A stretch of DNA of 64,000 nt from Bog-257 sp963805985 (GCA_963805985.1 CAWDWG010000009.1:682001-746000), one strand, 5' to 3'. Shown: positions 1-9,046, counted from the first letter of the stretch. Numbers and translations are program-made. The notes: generated from the sequence alone by a model not told the origin.

Positions 1-827
1 AGAGCGACGACGGTCAGCGCATGATTCCGCTCAGCGCGGTCACCAGCTGGCATCCGGTGATTGGCCCGCAGGCGGTCAATCACATCAACCAATTCACCAG
101 CGTAACCATGTTTTTCAACCTGAAGCCGGGGTACTCGATTGGCCCGGCGACGCAGTTCGTCGAGCAGACCGCGAAAGAAACTCTGCCGCCGGGAGTGCAA
201 GGCCAACTGCAGGGCGAAGCGCTGACGTTCCGCAACACCGTCTCCGATCTCGCAGTGCTGATGCTGGTCGCAGTGTTCGTCATGTACGTGATCCTCGCGA
301 TCCTTTATGAGAGCTATCTGCACCCGCTCACGGTGCTGTCTTCGCTGCCGGTGGCGCTGCTCGGCGGACTGCTGACGCTGTGGTTATTCAACGCGGAAGC
401 CTCGTTGTACGCGTACATCGGAATGTTCATGCTGATGGGCATCGTGAAGAAGAACGGCATCATGATCGTCGACTTCGCCGATCAGCGAGTGCGACAGGGG
501 ATTCCTGACGATCAAGCGATTCACGACGCCAGCCTGGAGCGGTTCCGTCCGATCATGATGACCACCGCCGCGGCGTTGCTGGGTGCGCTGCCCATCGCCT
601 TGGGATATGGCGCCGATGGATCGTCGCGCCGGCCGCTCGGACTGGTCGTTGTCGGCGGTCTCATCGTTTCGCAATTCATAACCTTGTTCATCACGCCGGC
701 CATTTACCTCTACCTCGAAGAATTTCAGGAGAAGGTGCTGGACCGGTACTCGTTCTTCCGCTCAACGCGCAAGCCGGTGCTGGTTCACGAACCGGAGCTG
801 GCGCTGCAGGAAGGACACGGGGATTGA
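1..827 (+). CDS. RND efflux pump inner-membrane subunit, C-terminal part
   Basis: This is the C-terminal part of a proton-driven RND (AcrB/MdtC-like, HAE1) drug or solvent exporter of the inner membrane. The reading frame is already open at base 3 and the gene starts outside the window. Visible are the end of the periplasmic loop, then the last hydrophobic segments including the family's 'GIVKKNGIMIVDFA' and 'RFRPIMMTT' stretches, which are conserved in TM10-11 of RND pumps. The stop TGA at 825-827 nearly touches the next gene, an outer-membrane efflux lipoprotein, which is the usual RND operon order. The substrate cannot be told from this fragment. Confidence 0.93.
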   Translation, partial: SDDGQRMIPLSAVTSWHPVIGPQAVNHINQFTSVTMFFNLKPGYSIGPATQFVEQTAKETLPPGVQGQLQGEALTFRNTVSDLAVLMLVAVFVMYVILAILYESYLHPLTVLSSLPVALLGGLLTLWLFNAEASLYAYIGMFMLMGIVKKNGIMIVDFADQRVRQGIPDDQAIHDASLERFRPIMMTTAAALLGALPIALGYGADGSSRRPLGLVVVGGLIVSQFITLFITPAIYLYLEEFQEKVLDRYSFFRSTRKPVLVHEPELALQEGHGD

Positions 828-829
828 TC

Positions 830-2280
830 ATGACTGCAAAATCCAAATGCATTCTTTTCGTTTGCATCGTCGCTCTTTTTGGACTGGCTGGCTGCACTGT
901 AGGGCCGAATTATCAGCGGCCGAGCGTCGATGTTCCGGGCGCCTATCGCGGCGTTGCGCCGGACGCGTCCGACAAAAGCTACGAGCAATCGCAGCCGCCG
1001 CAGAACACGCCGCAAGCTGCAGCGCAATCCTTGGGAGACGAGAAGTGGTGGAATGTTTTCCAGGATCCGACGCTGCAAGGCCTGATTCGCACCGCGCTGA
1101 AGAACAACTACGACGTCCGCATTGCTGCGACTCGCGTTTTGCAGGCTCAGGCGCAGCTCGGAATCACCCGCGCGGATCAGCTTCCTTCGCTCTCGGCAGG
1201 CGGCAACATTACCAGCCTGCAGAATCCTGCCATCGGTCCAATCCCTTCGTATGAAGTGACGCAGGGCGCGCTAACCGCGTCGGCCGGCTGGAATCCCGAT
1301 TTCTGGGGCAAGTATCGGCGCGCTACCGAATCCTCGCGCGCGACCTTGCTGGCCAACGAGTGGGCCCAGCAGGCGGTCATCTCGAGTCTGGTCGGCAGTG
1401 TAGCCGCGGACTACTTCACGCTCCGCCAGCTCGATCTCCAACTCGAGATTACCAAGCACACCTATGCCGATCGCGAGCAATCGCTGCAGCTGACCCAGCA
1501 ACTGGAGAAGGCCGGAATCAATAACTTGCTCGACGTTCGTCAGTCGGAGCAGCTGGTCTACACCGCAGCCACTGAGATTCCCGACCTTGAGCGACAGATT
1601 GCGCAGGAAGAGAATGCGATCAGCATACTTTTGGGCAAGAATCCCGGCGACATTCCGCGCGGACTTGAAGCTGACGGAAGAGCCGCACGCTCCGGACGTC
1701 CCCGCCGGGCTGCCTTCAGCATTGCTGGAGCGCCGTCCCGACATCCGCGAGGCTGAGCAGAATCTGGTCTCGGCTAACGCGCAGATCGGCGTCGCCAAGG
1801 CTGCGTACTTCCCGCAGATCTCGCTGACGGGCACGGCAGGCTACGAGAGCCCGTCGCTGGTGAATCTCTTTACCGGGCCGGCAGGATTGTGGGACCTGGC
1901 AGGGTCTTTCACGCAGCCGATCTTCGAAGGAGGGCAGGCTGAAGAACGGCGTCCGTCTGTCCCAGGCGCAGAAACAGCAAATGGTCCTCACCTATCAGCA
2001 GACCATTCAAGGCGCCTTCCGGGACGTCTCGAACGCGCTGATCGCCTATCGCAAAGATCGCGAGTTTCGTATTCAGCAGGAGCACTTGCTGTTCGCGGCG
2101 CAGGATGCGGCGCAGCTCTCCAATCAGCGCTTCAACGCCGGCACGACCGACTACCTCGAAGTGCTGACCAACGAGACCAACGCCTTCTCGGCCGAACTGG
2201 GGTTGGCGCAAGCGCAGGGAAACGAACTCATTGCCCTGGTTCAGCTATATCAGGCGCTCGGAGGTGGCTGGCAAGAATAA
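830..2280 (+). pseudogene. OprM/NodT-type outer-membrane efflux lipoprotein, two frameshifts
   Basis: This would be the outer-membrane channel of the upstream RND pump. An ATG at 830 follows a GGAAGG ribosome site. The signal peptide ends in a lipobox LAGC (lipid Cys22), followed by the family's 'VGPNYQRP'. The homology moves through three frames: 830 to about 1670 in frame 2, about 1675 to 1930 in frame 3, and about 1935 to 2280 in frame 1. Each join needs one surplus base. The second is explained by an extra G in the GGAGGG run at about 1928-1934; the first lies in the stretch after 'GDIPRG' near 1668-1675. The rest of the protein is intact and in family order, ending in '...LYQALGGGWQE'. 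It is either a recent pseudogene or an assembly with two single-base insertions. Confidence 0.85.
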
Positions 2281-2366
2281 CTATGAGGCCGCCTAGGACT
2301 TTTGGTAGTAGCCGAAGCCCCAGTCTCTCGTATTAAGCTAGACGTGAATTCATCTTCAGGTGAGAC

Positions 2367-3314
2367 ATGGGACTTCGGTTGCTGGGGTTGGCAGCCCTGG
2401 CTGTCGTGTGGATCGGTTCGCTGGCGGCGCAGGATCTGGCGCCGCGGGCCTACGTGATTACTCCGGTTAATTCGAATGCCGTTAACCTGACCTACAGCTT
2501 CTACAGCGGAGGCGTGGACTTCAACGGCACCGTTCCCATCATCAACGCGCAAGGAACTTACAGCGTTCCCGTCGTCAGTTTGTACCACTCGTTCAATTTT
2601 TTCGGACATTCGGCAAACATCACAGCTGGACTGCCTTACGGTGTGGGAACGTTTTCCGGCGTCGCCTTCGGGCAGCAAAAGTCCGTCTACCGCTCGGGAT
2701 TGCTGGATCTTTCTGCGCGGCTGGCGGTCAACCTGATTGGCGGGCCGGCGATGCAGGCGAAGGAGTTCGGCAAGTGGAAGCAAAAGGTCATTCTCGGCGC
2801 CAGCCTGAAAATCATCGCTCCCACCGGACAGTATGACGCTACTAAGCTGGTGAACTGGGGAATCAATCGCTGGGCATTCAAACCGGAGCTGGGCTATTCC
2901 CAGCGCTGGGGCAACTGGATTCTCGATGCCTACGGCGGAGCCTGGTTCTATACCACCAACCCGGACTTCTACAATATTCCGCAGCCGAGCCCGCAAACCC
3001 AGACGCCGATTGGCAGCTTCGAGGGACATCTCAGCTACGACTTGAGCCGGAAGAAAACTACAAAGAAGCTCAAGCCTTGGGTTTCGCTGGACGGCAACTT
3101 CTGGTTTGGCGGCGTTACCGCGCTGAGCGGAATTCAGAACACTAAGACCAAGCAGACAAGCTCGCGCATTGGAGGGACGTTCGCCTTGCCGCTAAGCCGG
3201 CATCAGTCGCTCAAGTTCTCCTACAGCGACGGCACCTATGTTCGATTCGGCGGTAACTATCAAAATGTGCAGGTCGGCTGGCAATATTCATGGATCGGCA
3301 CGCACATACGATGA
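2367..3314 (+). CDS. Predicted outer-membrane beta-barrel protein (MetA-pathway/transporter-like)
   Basis: This 315-residue protein starts with ATG after an AGGTGAG ribosome site. It has a signal peptide of about 20 residues ending near 'SLAAQ'. The rest is made of alternating, aromatic-rich strands with many Gly, Tyr and Trp ('GLPYGVGTFSGVAFG', 'FKPELGYSQRWGNWILDAYGGAWFY') and ends in an aromatic strand, as expected for a porin-like barrel. The pattern resembles the 'putative MetA-pathway of phenol degradation' outer-membrane family, often annotated only as transporter. Its position just after the RND efflux genes suggests a role in export or uptake of a hydrophobic compound; the substrate is unknown. 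Confidence 0.6.
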   Translation: MGLRLLGLAALAVVWIGSLAAQDLAPRAYVITPVNSNAVNLTYSFYSGGVDFNGTVPIINAQGTYSVPVVSLYHSFNFFGHSANITAGLPYGVGTFSGVAFGQQKSVYRSGLLDLSARLAVNLIGGPAMQAKEFGKWKQKVILGASLKIIAPTGQYDATKLVNWGINRWAFKPELGYSQRWGNWILDAYGGAWFYTTNPDFYNIPQPSPQTQTPIGSFEGHLSYDLSRKKTTKKLKPWVSLDGNFWFGGVTALSGIQNTKTKQTSSRIGGTFALPLSRHQSLKFSYSDGTYVRFGGNYQNVQVGWQYSWIGTHIR

Positions 3315-3620
3315 TCTACCTGGTGGCTTCGTAAAGCGGGAACAAGGCTATCCGCTCATGTTGCAACTACTAACAACTGTTGCAACAGATTAGTGATGAT
3401 TTGTTGTTGAAAGTGGTCGACAAGAGTTTAGTGATCGGATAGAGTTCTTTCCCATCAGGAATACCAGTCGATGATTAGCTTCGGCCTGAAGCTGTCATAG
3501 CTACTTGCCGCACCCCCAACTGACTGTCGACCAGCTCCTGCATCGGTAGCGAGCACCAAGTTCTGCAACGGTCATCGCTCCCATCGTCCTAAACTCCGAA
3601 AATACGCAAAGGATGGACAA
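3315..3620 (+). promoter_or_regulatory. Intergenic region with paired GTTGCAAC palindromes before the S53 peptidase
   Basis: This non-coding stretch precedes the peptidase gene. The self-complementary octamer GTTGCAAC occurs twice, at 3360-3367 and 3379-3386, with a 19-base period, so both copies lie on nearly the same helix face. That arrangement suggests an operator for a dimeric regulator, but no regulator is known for it. I see no other gene, convincing promoter or terminator here. An AAGGA ribosome site precedes the ATG at 3621. Confidence 0.3.
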
Positions 3621-4814
3621 ATGAAGAAGCTTCTTGTTCTGTCGGTCGGCATTGCGCTCCTTGCTGCGACATTGCCTTTGATGGCACAGGCCCCTGCCAA
3701 TGGCCGTGTGATGAAGCCACCGATTCGTGTGCTCCCTGGGCCCCAGTCACCCAACAAGCCCAGCGGCCTGCTCCCGCGGCAGGTACTGGCCGCTTACGGA
3801 TTTAATCAACTTCCCAACTTTGGAGCAGGCGTGACGATTGCCCTGGTTGACGCCTACGACGATCCCAACATCGCTTCGGATCTGGCTTTCTATGCCAGCT
3901 ACTTCCATTTTGGCCCGTGCAACTTTACCAAGGTGAAATTGGGCACGGTCCAGGGACAGGGTTGGGATGTTGAAGAATCGCTTGATGTCGAACAGGCTTG
4001 CGCCATTGCACCGCAGGCTAACATCATTCTGGTTGAGGCCGTCAGCAACAATAACGACGACCTCTATAACGCCGTGCAGGTTGCGACTCAGCCCCCGTAT
4101 AACGCTGACGTTGTTTCCATGAGCTGGGGCGGAGGCGAGTACAGCACCGAAACCGATGACGACCAGACCTACTTCTGCAACATCACCAACGGAAATGGTC
4201 ACCCCGTGACCTTCTTTGCCTCCAGTGGTGACGGCGGACACGGCGTGGGCTATCCCGCGGCGTCACATTGCGTAGTTGCTGTCGGTGGTACCGAGCTGAC
4301 TTTGACGACCGCGACTCCTCTGCCCAATCCTCTGGAACTGGACTACGGACACGAACAGGCCTGGAGCGGCAGCAGCGGTGGTGTTAGTCAGTACGAGCCG
4401 CAACAGTCTTGGCAGAATCCGGCATGTGCGACGTGGTCGACCACCAACCGTTGCGTGCCCGACATTGCTTCGGTTGCCTTCAATATTCCGCTCTACGACA
4501 CTTATAGCGAAGGTGGTTGGGTGACGGTCGGAGGTACCAGCATCTCTTCTCCCGATTGGGCTTCGTTCATCACGCTGGTGAACTCGGAACGTCTGGCGAA
4601 GGGCGAGACGACGCTGAGCCAGGCGGCTCCCGACCTGTACAACTTGTACTACAACAGCAGCGACTATGCGAAGGACTTCCACGACATCACTACCGGCGAA
4701 AACGGTAGCTGTGGCTCGCAGTGCGATGCAGGTCCCGGATACGATCTCGTAACCGGCATCGGCAGCTTCCAGGCCAATACCCTGTACGCACCACTGGTTG
4801 CGGACACTAACTAA
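3621..4814 (+). CDS. Secreted S53 (sedolisin-family) serine-carboxyl peptidase
   Basis: This is an acid-active endopeptidase of the sedolisin/kumamolisin family, 397 residues, with a signal peptide (residues 1-23, cut near AQA). The family's Ser-Glu-Asp triad is recognisable: E118 and D122 in 'EESLDVEQACAIAP', and Ser307 in 'GGTSISSP'. The 'VVSMSWGG' and 'ASSGDGG' blocks of the subtilisin fold lie between. A C-terminal 'GPGYDLVTGIGS' matches the usual calcium-site region. Only about 40 residues separate the signal peptide from the catalytic domain, so the long activation prodomain common in this family is absent. It probably degrades external protein. It appears to be a single-gene transcript ending at the terminator just downstream. 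Confidence 0.88.
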   Translation: MKKLLVLSVGIALLAATLPLMAQAPANGRVMKPPIRVLPGPQSPNKPSGLLPRQVLAAYGFNQLPNFGAGVTIALVDAYDDPNIASDLAFYASYFHFGPCNFTKVKLGTVQGQGWDVEESLDVEQACAIAPQANIILVEAVSNNNDDLYNAVQVATQPPYNADVVSMSWGGGEYSTETDDDQTYFCNITNGNGHPVTFFASSGDGGHGVGYPAASHCVVAVGGTELTLTTATPLPNPLELDYGHEQAWSGSSGGVSQYEPQQSWQNPACATWSTTNRCVPDIASVAFNIPLYDTYSEGGWVTVGGTSISSPDWASFITLVNSERLAKGETTLSQAAPDLYNLYYNSSDYAKDFHDITTGENGSCGSQCDAGPGYDLVTGIGSFQANTLYAPLVADTN

Positions 4815-4833
4815 CCTCTGTCTCTTGCAACGA

Positions 4834-4863
4834 AGGCGCGCTCTTCGGGGCGCGCCTTTTTCT
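4834..4863 (+). terminator. Rho-independent terminator after the S53 peptidase
   Basis: An 8-bp GC-rich stem (4834-4841 with 4850-4857, AGGCGCGC/GCGCGCCT) carries an 8-base loop and is followed by a run of T residues on the + strand. It lies 20 bases after the peptidase stop codon and separates it from the convergent hydrogenase operon. Confidence 0.9.
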
Positions 4864-4907
4864 TTGCTAATGAGGTAGCGTGAGGATGTCGAAGGGAATC
4901 CGGCGCG

Positions 4908-5138
4908 TTAGGTGATTACGCAACCTCGACCTTGCCAACCGATCTGTACGACCTTACCGTCCTCCAACAGGACGGGAACAGTGCGTTGATCGCTAACCAG
5001 CGCCAGCAGCCGCTTTCGGGCATTGTCATCGGCCTCAACGTCGTATTCGACGAAGTCGCAGCGCTTCCACTCCAGCCACTCGCGCATCTCCTGCGTGTAC
5101 TGGCAGGCGGCCGTTCCGAACAGTTCATACCTGGGCAC
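4908..5138 (-). CDS. Small glutaredoxin-like protein
   Basis: This 76-residue protein has the glutaredoxin fold in short form: 'YELFGTAACQYTQEMREWL' at the N terminus (active-site CxxT, so monothiol) and the cis-Pro region 'RTVPVLLEDGKVVQIGWQGRG'. It starts with GTG at 5138 and overlaps the end of the SIS gene by 14 bases, so it is translationally coupled and appears to be the last gene of the hydrogenase accessory operon. A role in thiol or Fe-S handling during hydrogenase assembly is an inference from position only. Confidence 0.7.
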   Translation of the reverse strand: MPRYELFGTAACQYTQEMREWLEWKRCDFVEYDVEADDNARKRLLALVSDQRTVPVLLEDGKVVQIGWQGRGCVIT

Positions 5139-6309
5139 GGCTCAGCACCTCCTGCATTTCGCGGATGATGTGATAGATGGAAGCCTGAACCTCCTGGATG
5201 CGCGGGATGTAGTCGCAGCGCACGACGATGGGCATGTCGGCCAGGCCGCGGCGCTTGATTTCACCGCCGTCATAGCCGAGCAGGGCAACCGTCAGCATGC
5301 CACGCTTGCGCGCCTCCTCCAGCGCCATGATGATGTTGCGCGAGCCGCCGCTGGTGGAGATGCCGATGGCAACATCTTCGGGCTGTGCCTGCGCGATAAG
5401 CTGACGCAGGAAGATGACATCCGTTCCGACGTCGTTGGCGACAGCGGTAATGTTTGCCGGCTCCATCGAGAGCGATACGGCGGGGATCGGTTTGTAGCCG
5501 GTCGGTGGAGCGATGCAGTCGATGGCCCAGTCATTGGCATCGGTAGCGGATCCACCATTGCCAAAAAGGATCAACTTACCGCCGCGGTCCACGCGCTCCT
5601 GGATGGCTTGGACTGTAGCGCTGATCTGTTCGGCTTCTTCCTTGGCGACTTGAGCACGAAGCTGGCTGTCGTTCTCCACCTTCATCACGATCGAAGCCGC
5701 CACTTCTTCAGCTATAGCGCCGGTTTCCTGCTTGGCCTGCCCGAGGAAAGGATAAAGAAATCCAGCATCGCCCACTTCGTGTCCGAGCTCGCGATGCTCG
5801 AAGAAGACGTGTACCGTCTCCCACAATGTGTGATAAAGAAGTTCGATGATTTCCTGATGAATGAAGGGATCAGGCGTTGCAGCTCCCACAGAGTAGGACC
5901 CTTCGGCGCCGGGCAGAGCAAAGGTCATGGCGCCTTGCGAGTGAGCCTCGCGCAGCGTCTCGGTCACGTCAGCATCGCCCTCGGGAGGGCCAAAACCCAT
6001 GACCATATCGTCGGCCCGCACCAGGCTACGCAGCCACGGCCGATAGAGCAGAGAAAGATCGAGCGCAGGTAAAGCCCGCTTGCCGACGATTACGGGATGA
6101 ACAAATTCCACCGAGACATGCTGCGCGTCGGTCGCGTATGGGCCGCGGCCGAAGGCGAGCAGGCGGCCACCGCGCAGGAATCGCCCCGACATTTCGCGGC
6201 AAGCTTCGGCAAGCCGGTGTGCCTCACGCGCGAAGAAGCTTTCGCACAGGCGATTGCGCTCGAGCAGCCGTTCCTGAACTTGAGTCGCGAGTTCCACAGC
6301 AGCAGGCAT
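5125..6309 (-). CDS. Tandem SIS-domain (phosphosugar isomerase/binding-like) protein
   Basis: This 394-residue protein carries two SIS (sugar isomerase) modules. The N-terminal one is around residues 20-180 ('GGRLLAFGRGPYATDAQHVSVEF'). The C-terminal one, around 215-390, resembles phosphoheptose isomerase GmhA ('GGKLILFGNGGSATDANDWA' and 'GISTSGGSRNIIMALEEARKRGM'). GmhA itself is a single-domain enzyme of about 190 residues, so the duplicated form is unusual. It lies downstream of hypE, separated by a hairpin repeat, and overlaps the glutaredoxin-like gene. The link to hydrogenase is by position and no reaction can be assigned. Confidence 0.75.
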   Translation of the reverse strand: MPAAVELATQVQERLLERNRLCESFFAREAHRLAEACREMSGRFLRGGRLLAFGRGPYATDAQHVSVEFVHPVIVGKRALPALDLSLLYRPWLRSLVRADDMVMGFGPPEGDADVTETLREAHSQGAMTFALPGAEGSYSVGAATPDPFIHQEIIELLYHTLWETVHVFFEHRELGHEVGDAGFLYPFLGQAKQETGAIAEEVAASIVMKVENDSQLRAQVAKEEAEQISATVQAIQERVDRGGKLILFGNGGSATDANDWAIDCIAPPTGYKPIPAVSLSMEPANITAVANDVGTDVIFLRQLIAQAQPEDVAIGISTSGGSRNIIMALEEARKRGMLTVALLGYDGGEIKRRGLADMPIVVRCDYIPRIQEVQASIYHIIREMQEVLSRAQV

Positions 6310-6320
6310 AAGAGATCCGG

Positions 6321-6410
6321 GTGGAGCACCGCTTCAGCGGTGCAGGGATCAGCTTGTGGCGAAGCCGGCTTTAGCCGCTGAGGTAAAGAACCTACCTCAG
6401 GCGCTAAAGT
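6321..6410. repeat. Intergenic double-hairpin repeat (REP/BIME-like)
   Basis: Two inverted repeats follow each other in the gap between hypE and the SIS gene. The first is a perfect 7-bp stem with TTCA loop (6326-6332/6337-6343). The second is a 15-bp stem with two mismatches and a 7-base loop (6371-6385/6393-6407). There is no T-tract on either strand, so these are unlikely to be simple terminators. The layout is that of dispersed extragenic palindromic elements. Confidence 0.6.
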
Positions 6411-6497
6411 CGGGGCAAAGACTTAGAGACCAATGCGCGCCTGAAAGACTGCCCTGAGCGCTGCTGAAGGAGTGTCCTCCACCCAGTAGCTAGCGAA

Positions 6498-7562
6498 TCA
6501 GCAAATTCTCGGCAACGGATCGCCGACGAGCATATCCACAATCCTACTGCCACCGTAACGCGTCGTCACCAGCACCGAACCTGCAGGCTGCTCGCGAATT
6601 TCACCCAGAATAACCGCGCGCTCGCCGCCGGCGCACTGGCAGAGCGCGTTGTAAGCAGCGTCGGCATAGTCCGGCGCGATCACTGCAAGGAACTGGCCCT
6701 CATTCGCGATATGAAGAGGATCGAGGCCGAGCAACTCACACGCTCCGCGAACGCTGTCACGAATTGGAATCTCGTCCTCGAATATGTGAATGCCCAGGCC
6801 GCAATCGCGCGCCAGCTCATTGAGCGAAGTGGCGACCCCGCCCCGCGTAGGATCGCGCATCCAGCGAATGCCGGGCGCGGCTTCGCGGGCGATGGCTTGC
6901 ACCAGCGGAAACACCGAGCGCGTGTCGGAGCGTAGATCGACAGCCTCAAAGTCAAGCTCACCGCGGGCCAGCAAGATGGTGATCCCATGATCACCGATGG
7001 GCCCTGACAGCAGCACCTTATCCCCCACTCGCACGGAATGCGCATCGATATGAATCCCCGGCAAGTAGGAGCCGATGCCGGTCGTCGTGATGTACATGCG
7101 ATCGGCCTTGCCATGTTCCACGACTTTGGTATCGCCGGCAACGACAGCAACACCGGCCTGCTGAGCGGCGTTGGCCATCGCGCGAACTTCGGCTTCGAGC
7201 ATCGCGGTCGGCAGACCCGCCTCAAGGACAAAGCCGGCAACAATCGCTTCCGGCTTCGCGCCAGATACTGCGAGGTCGTTGACGGTACCATTGATGGCCA
7301 GCTCGCCAATCGAGCCGCCAGGAAAGCTGAGCGGTTTCACCACGAAGCTGTCAGTTGTCATCGCGAGACGAACCCCCCCGATCTCCAGAGAGGCGGCATC
7401 GTTCAAGCTGGGATTCGGCGATCGGAACAGAAGAGGAGCGAACAGGCCTTCGACCAGGCGGCGGCTGGCGATACCACCGGCGCCGTGGGCCATTTCAATC
7501 TGAGGCTCGCGAAAGCGGATCTTCGGAGTCGCGGGAGTCGTGCTGTCGCTAGCAACCGCCAT
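6498..7562 (-). CDS. hypE: Hydrogenase maturation protein HypE
   Basis: HypE dehydrates the thiocarboxamide made by HypF on its C-terminal cysteine to a thiocyanate, the source of the CN ligands of the [NiFe] site. The protein (354 residues from the ATG at 7562) has the AIR-synthase/PurM-like fold ('EMAHGAGGIASRRLVEGLF', 'DPTRGGVATSLNELA') and ends in the diagnostic 'PRIC' with the terminal Cys. I chose the ATG at 7562 because it begins 2 bases after the hypD stop; the frame is open further upstream but runs into hypD. hypF is not in the window. Confidence 0.96.
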   Translation of the reverse strand: MAVASDSTTPATPKIRFREPQIEMAHGAGGIASRRLVEGLFAPLLFRSPNPSLNDAASLEIGGVRLAMTTDSFVVKPLSFPGGSIGELAINGTVNDLAVSGAKPEAIVAGFVLEAGLPTAMLEAEVRAMANAAQQAGVAVVAGDTKVVEHGKADRMYITTTGIGSYLPGIHIDAHSVRVGDKVLLSGPIGDHGITILLARGELDFEAVDLRSDTRSVFPLVQAIAREAAPGIRWMRDPTRGGVATSLNELARDCGLGIHIFEDEIPIRDSVRGACELLGLDPLHIANEGQFLAVIAPDYADAAYNALCQCAGGERAVILGEIREQPAGSVLVTTRYGGSRIVDMLVGDPLPRIC

Positions 7563-7564
7563 CG

Positions 7565-8692
7565 TTACGCCGGCCACGCCATGCTTGGGGTCATGGCTTT
7601 CCGGTGCTCGTAATTGTAGTACGCTGCGCACGATCCCTCCGAGGAAACCATCAGCGCGCCTACTGGATGCTCCGGCGTGCATTCGCGGCCAAACAGCTTG
7701 CACTGTGCCGGCTTCAGTACGCCCTTCAGCACCTCGCCGCATTGCGCCGCTTTCGGATCAGTGACGCGCACGCCGGGCACTTCGAAGCGCTGCTCTGAAT
7801 CGAATTCGGCATAGTTATCGCGGATGCGAAGCGCCGACTGCGAGATGAAGCCCAGGCCGCGCCACTCAAAATACGCACGCAGTTCGAAGACATCGTTCAT
7901 TGCTTTGAGAGCGGCGCGATTGCCCTCCCAGGGAACAACCCGCTTGTACTGGTTCTCAACTCTTGCTTCGCCGGCTTTCAGCTGGTGCAGCAGCATCACG
8001 ATCGATTGCAGCATATCCAGCGGCTCAAAGCCGGAGACGACGATGGGCTTGTGTTCGTTGGCCGCGATCCATTCGTAGGGACGGCAACCGATGACAGTGG
8101 AGACGTGTCCCGGGCCGATAAAGGCATCCAGCCGCATGTCGGGAGAGTCGAGGATCGCGCGGATGGCCGGAATGATCGTGACATGATTGCAGAAGACGGA
8201 GAAGTTAGGAATATGTTCGGCTCGCGCGCGAATGATGGTCAGCGCCGTCGAAGGAGCGGTGGTCTCGAAGCCGATGGCGAAGAACATAACATGCTTGTCG
8301 GGATTCGCCTTGGCAAGCTTCAGCGCGTCCGATGGCGAGTAGACGATGCGCACGTCCATCCCGCGCGCCTTGTGCTCCAGCGGACTGCCTTGCACCCCGG
8401 GCACGCGCATCATGTCGCCAAACGCGGCAAAGATGACGTTGGAATCTTTCGCTATCGCCAGCCCGTCGTCGATGCGGCCCATGGGCAAGACACAGACGGG
8501 ACAGCCAGGGCCGTGGATCAGTTCGATATTGGCGGGAAGAATGTCTTTCAGCCCGAAGCGATAGATGGCATGCGTGTGGCCGCCACAAACTTCCATGATG
8601 CGATAGTGCCGCTCGGGATCGACGAGGCGGCGAATTTCTTCGGCCGTCTTGCTGATTACGTCGGGATCACGGAACTCATCGACGAATTTCAT
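7565..8692 (-). CDS. hypD: Hydrogenase maturation protein HypD
   Basis: HypD is the Fe-S scaffold that, with HypC, assembles the Fe(CN)2CO unit of [NiFe]-hydrogenases. The 375 residues show the family signatures in order: 'MEVCGGHTHAIYRFG', 'GPGCPVCVLP', 'FAIGFETTAPSTALTI', 'FCNHVTIIPA' and a C-terminal cysteine-containing block ('CKLFGRECTPEHPVGALMVSSEGSC'). It sits between hypC (26-base gap) and hypE (2-base gap), giving a compact hypC-D-E segment. Confidence 0.97.
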   Translation of the reverse strand: MKFVDEFRDPDVISKTAEEIRRLVDPERHYRIMEVCGGHTHAIYRFGLKDILPANIELIHGPGCPVCVLPMGRIDDGLAIAKDSNVIFAAFGDMMRVPGVQGSPLEHKARGMDVRIVYSPSDALKLAKANPDKHVMFFAIGFETTAPSTALTIIRARAEHIPNFSVFCNHVTIIPAIRAILDSPDMRLDAFIGPGHVSTVIGCRPYEWIAANEHKPIVVSGFEPLDMLQSIVMLLHQLKAGEARVENQYKRVVPWEGNRAALKAMNDVFELRAYFEWRGLGFISQSALRIRDNYAEFDSEQRFEVPGVRVTDPKAAQCGEVLKGVLKPAQCKLFGRECTPEHPVGALMVSSEGSCAAYYNYEHRKAMTPSMAWPA

Positions 8693-8718
8693 AACTGCCT
8701 CGCGATTGAGCGCGCCGC

Positions 8719-9012
8719 TTATGAGGGCTTAGGCTCGTCGGCGTCCTCGAGCCCGTATCCGCGAACTTCCTGCATGGCTTGTTCGCTTTCGCCCAGCATG
8801 ATCAAGGTTTGCATCTGCTCCAGCGCGTCTTGCTCGCTGATCTTGCTCATGGCGAAGCCGACGTGAATCAGCACCCAGTCGCCCGACTTCGGCATGTCGC
8901 TCTCCAACAAGCCGAGATCGACCTTGCGGCGCACGCCCGCGACTTCGACCGTCGCCAGATACGGCATTCCGGGAAAGAGTTCAATCACCTTGCCGGGTAT
9001 GGCTAAGCACAT
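8719..9012 (-). CDS. hypC: Hydrogenase assembly chaperone HypC
   Basis: HypC binds HypD and delivers the iron-cyanide unit to the large-subunit precursor. The start at 9012 gives the invariant N terminus MCLAIPGKV with the essential Cys2. The OB-fold core follows ('ATVEVAGVRRKVDLGLL', 'GDWVLIHVGFAMSKI'). At 97 residues it is slightly longer than typical because of an acidic C-terminal tail. Confidence 0.96.
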   Translation of the reverse strand: MCLAIPGKVIELFPGMPYLATVEVAGVRRKVDLGLLESDMPKSGDWVLIHVGFAMSKISEQDALEQMQTLIMLGESEQAMQEVRGYGLEDADEPKPS

Positions 9013-9046
9013 CGGGATACCTTTCCAGCCGCTGCTATCAACAATA

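Noticed and set aside
6310..6497. Terminator between hypE and the SIS gene
   Set aside because: The hairpins there have no T-tract on either strand, so a repeat element is the better reading.
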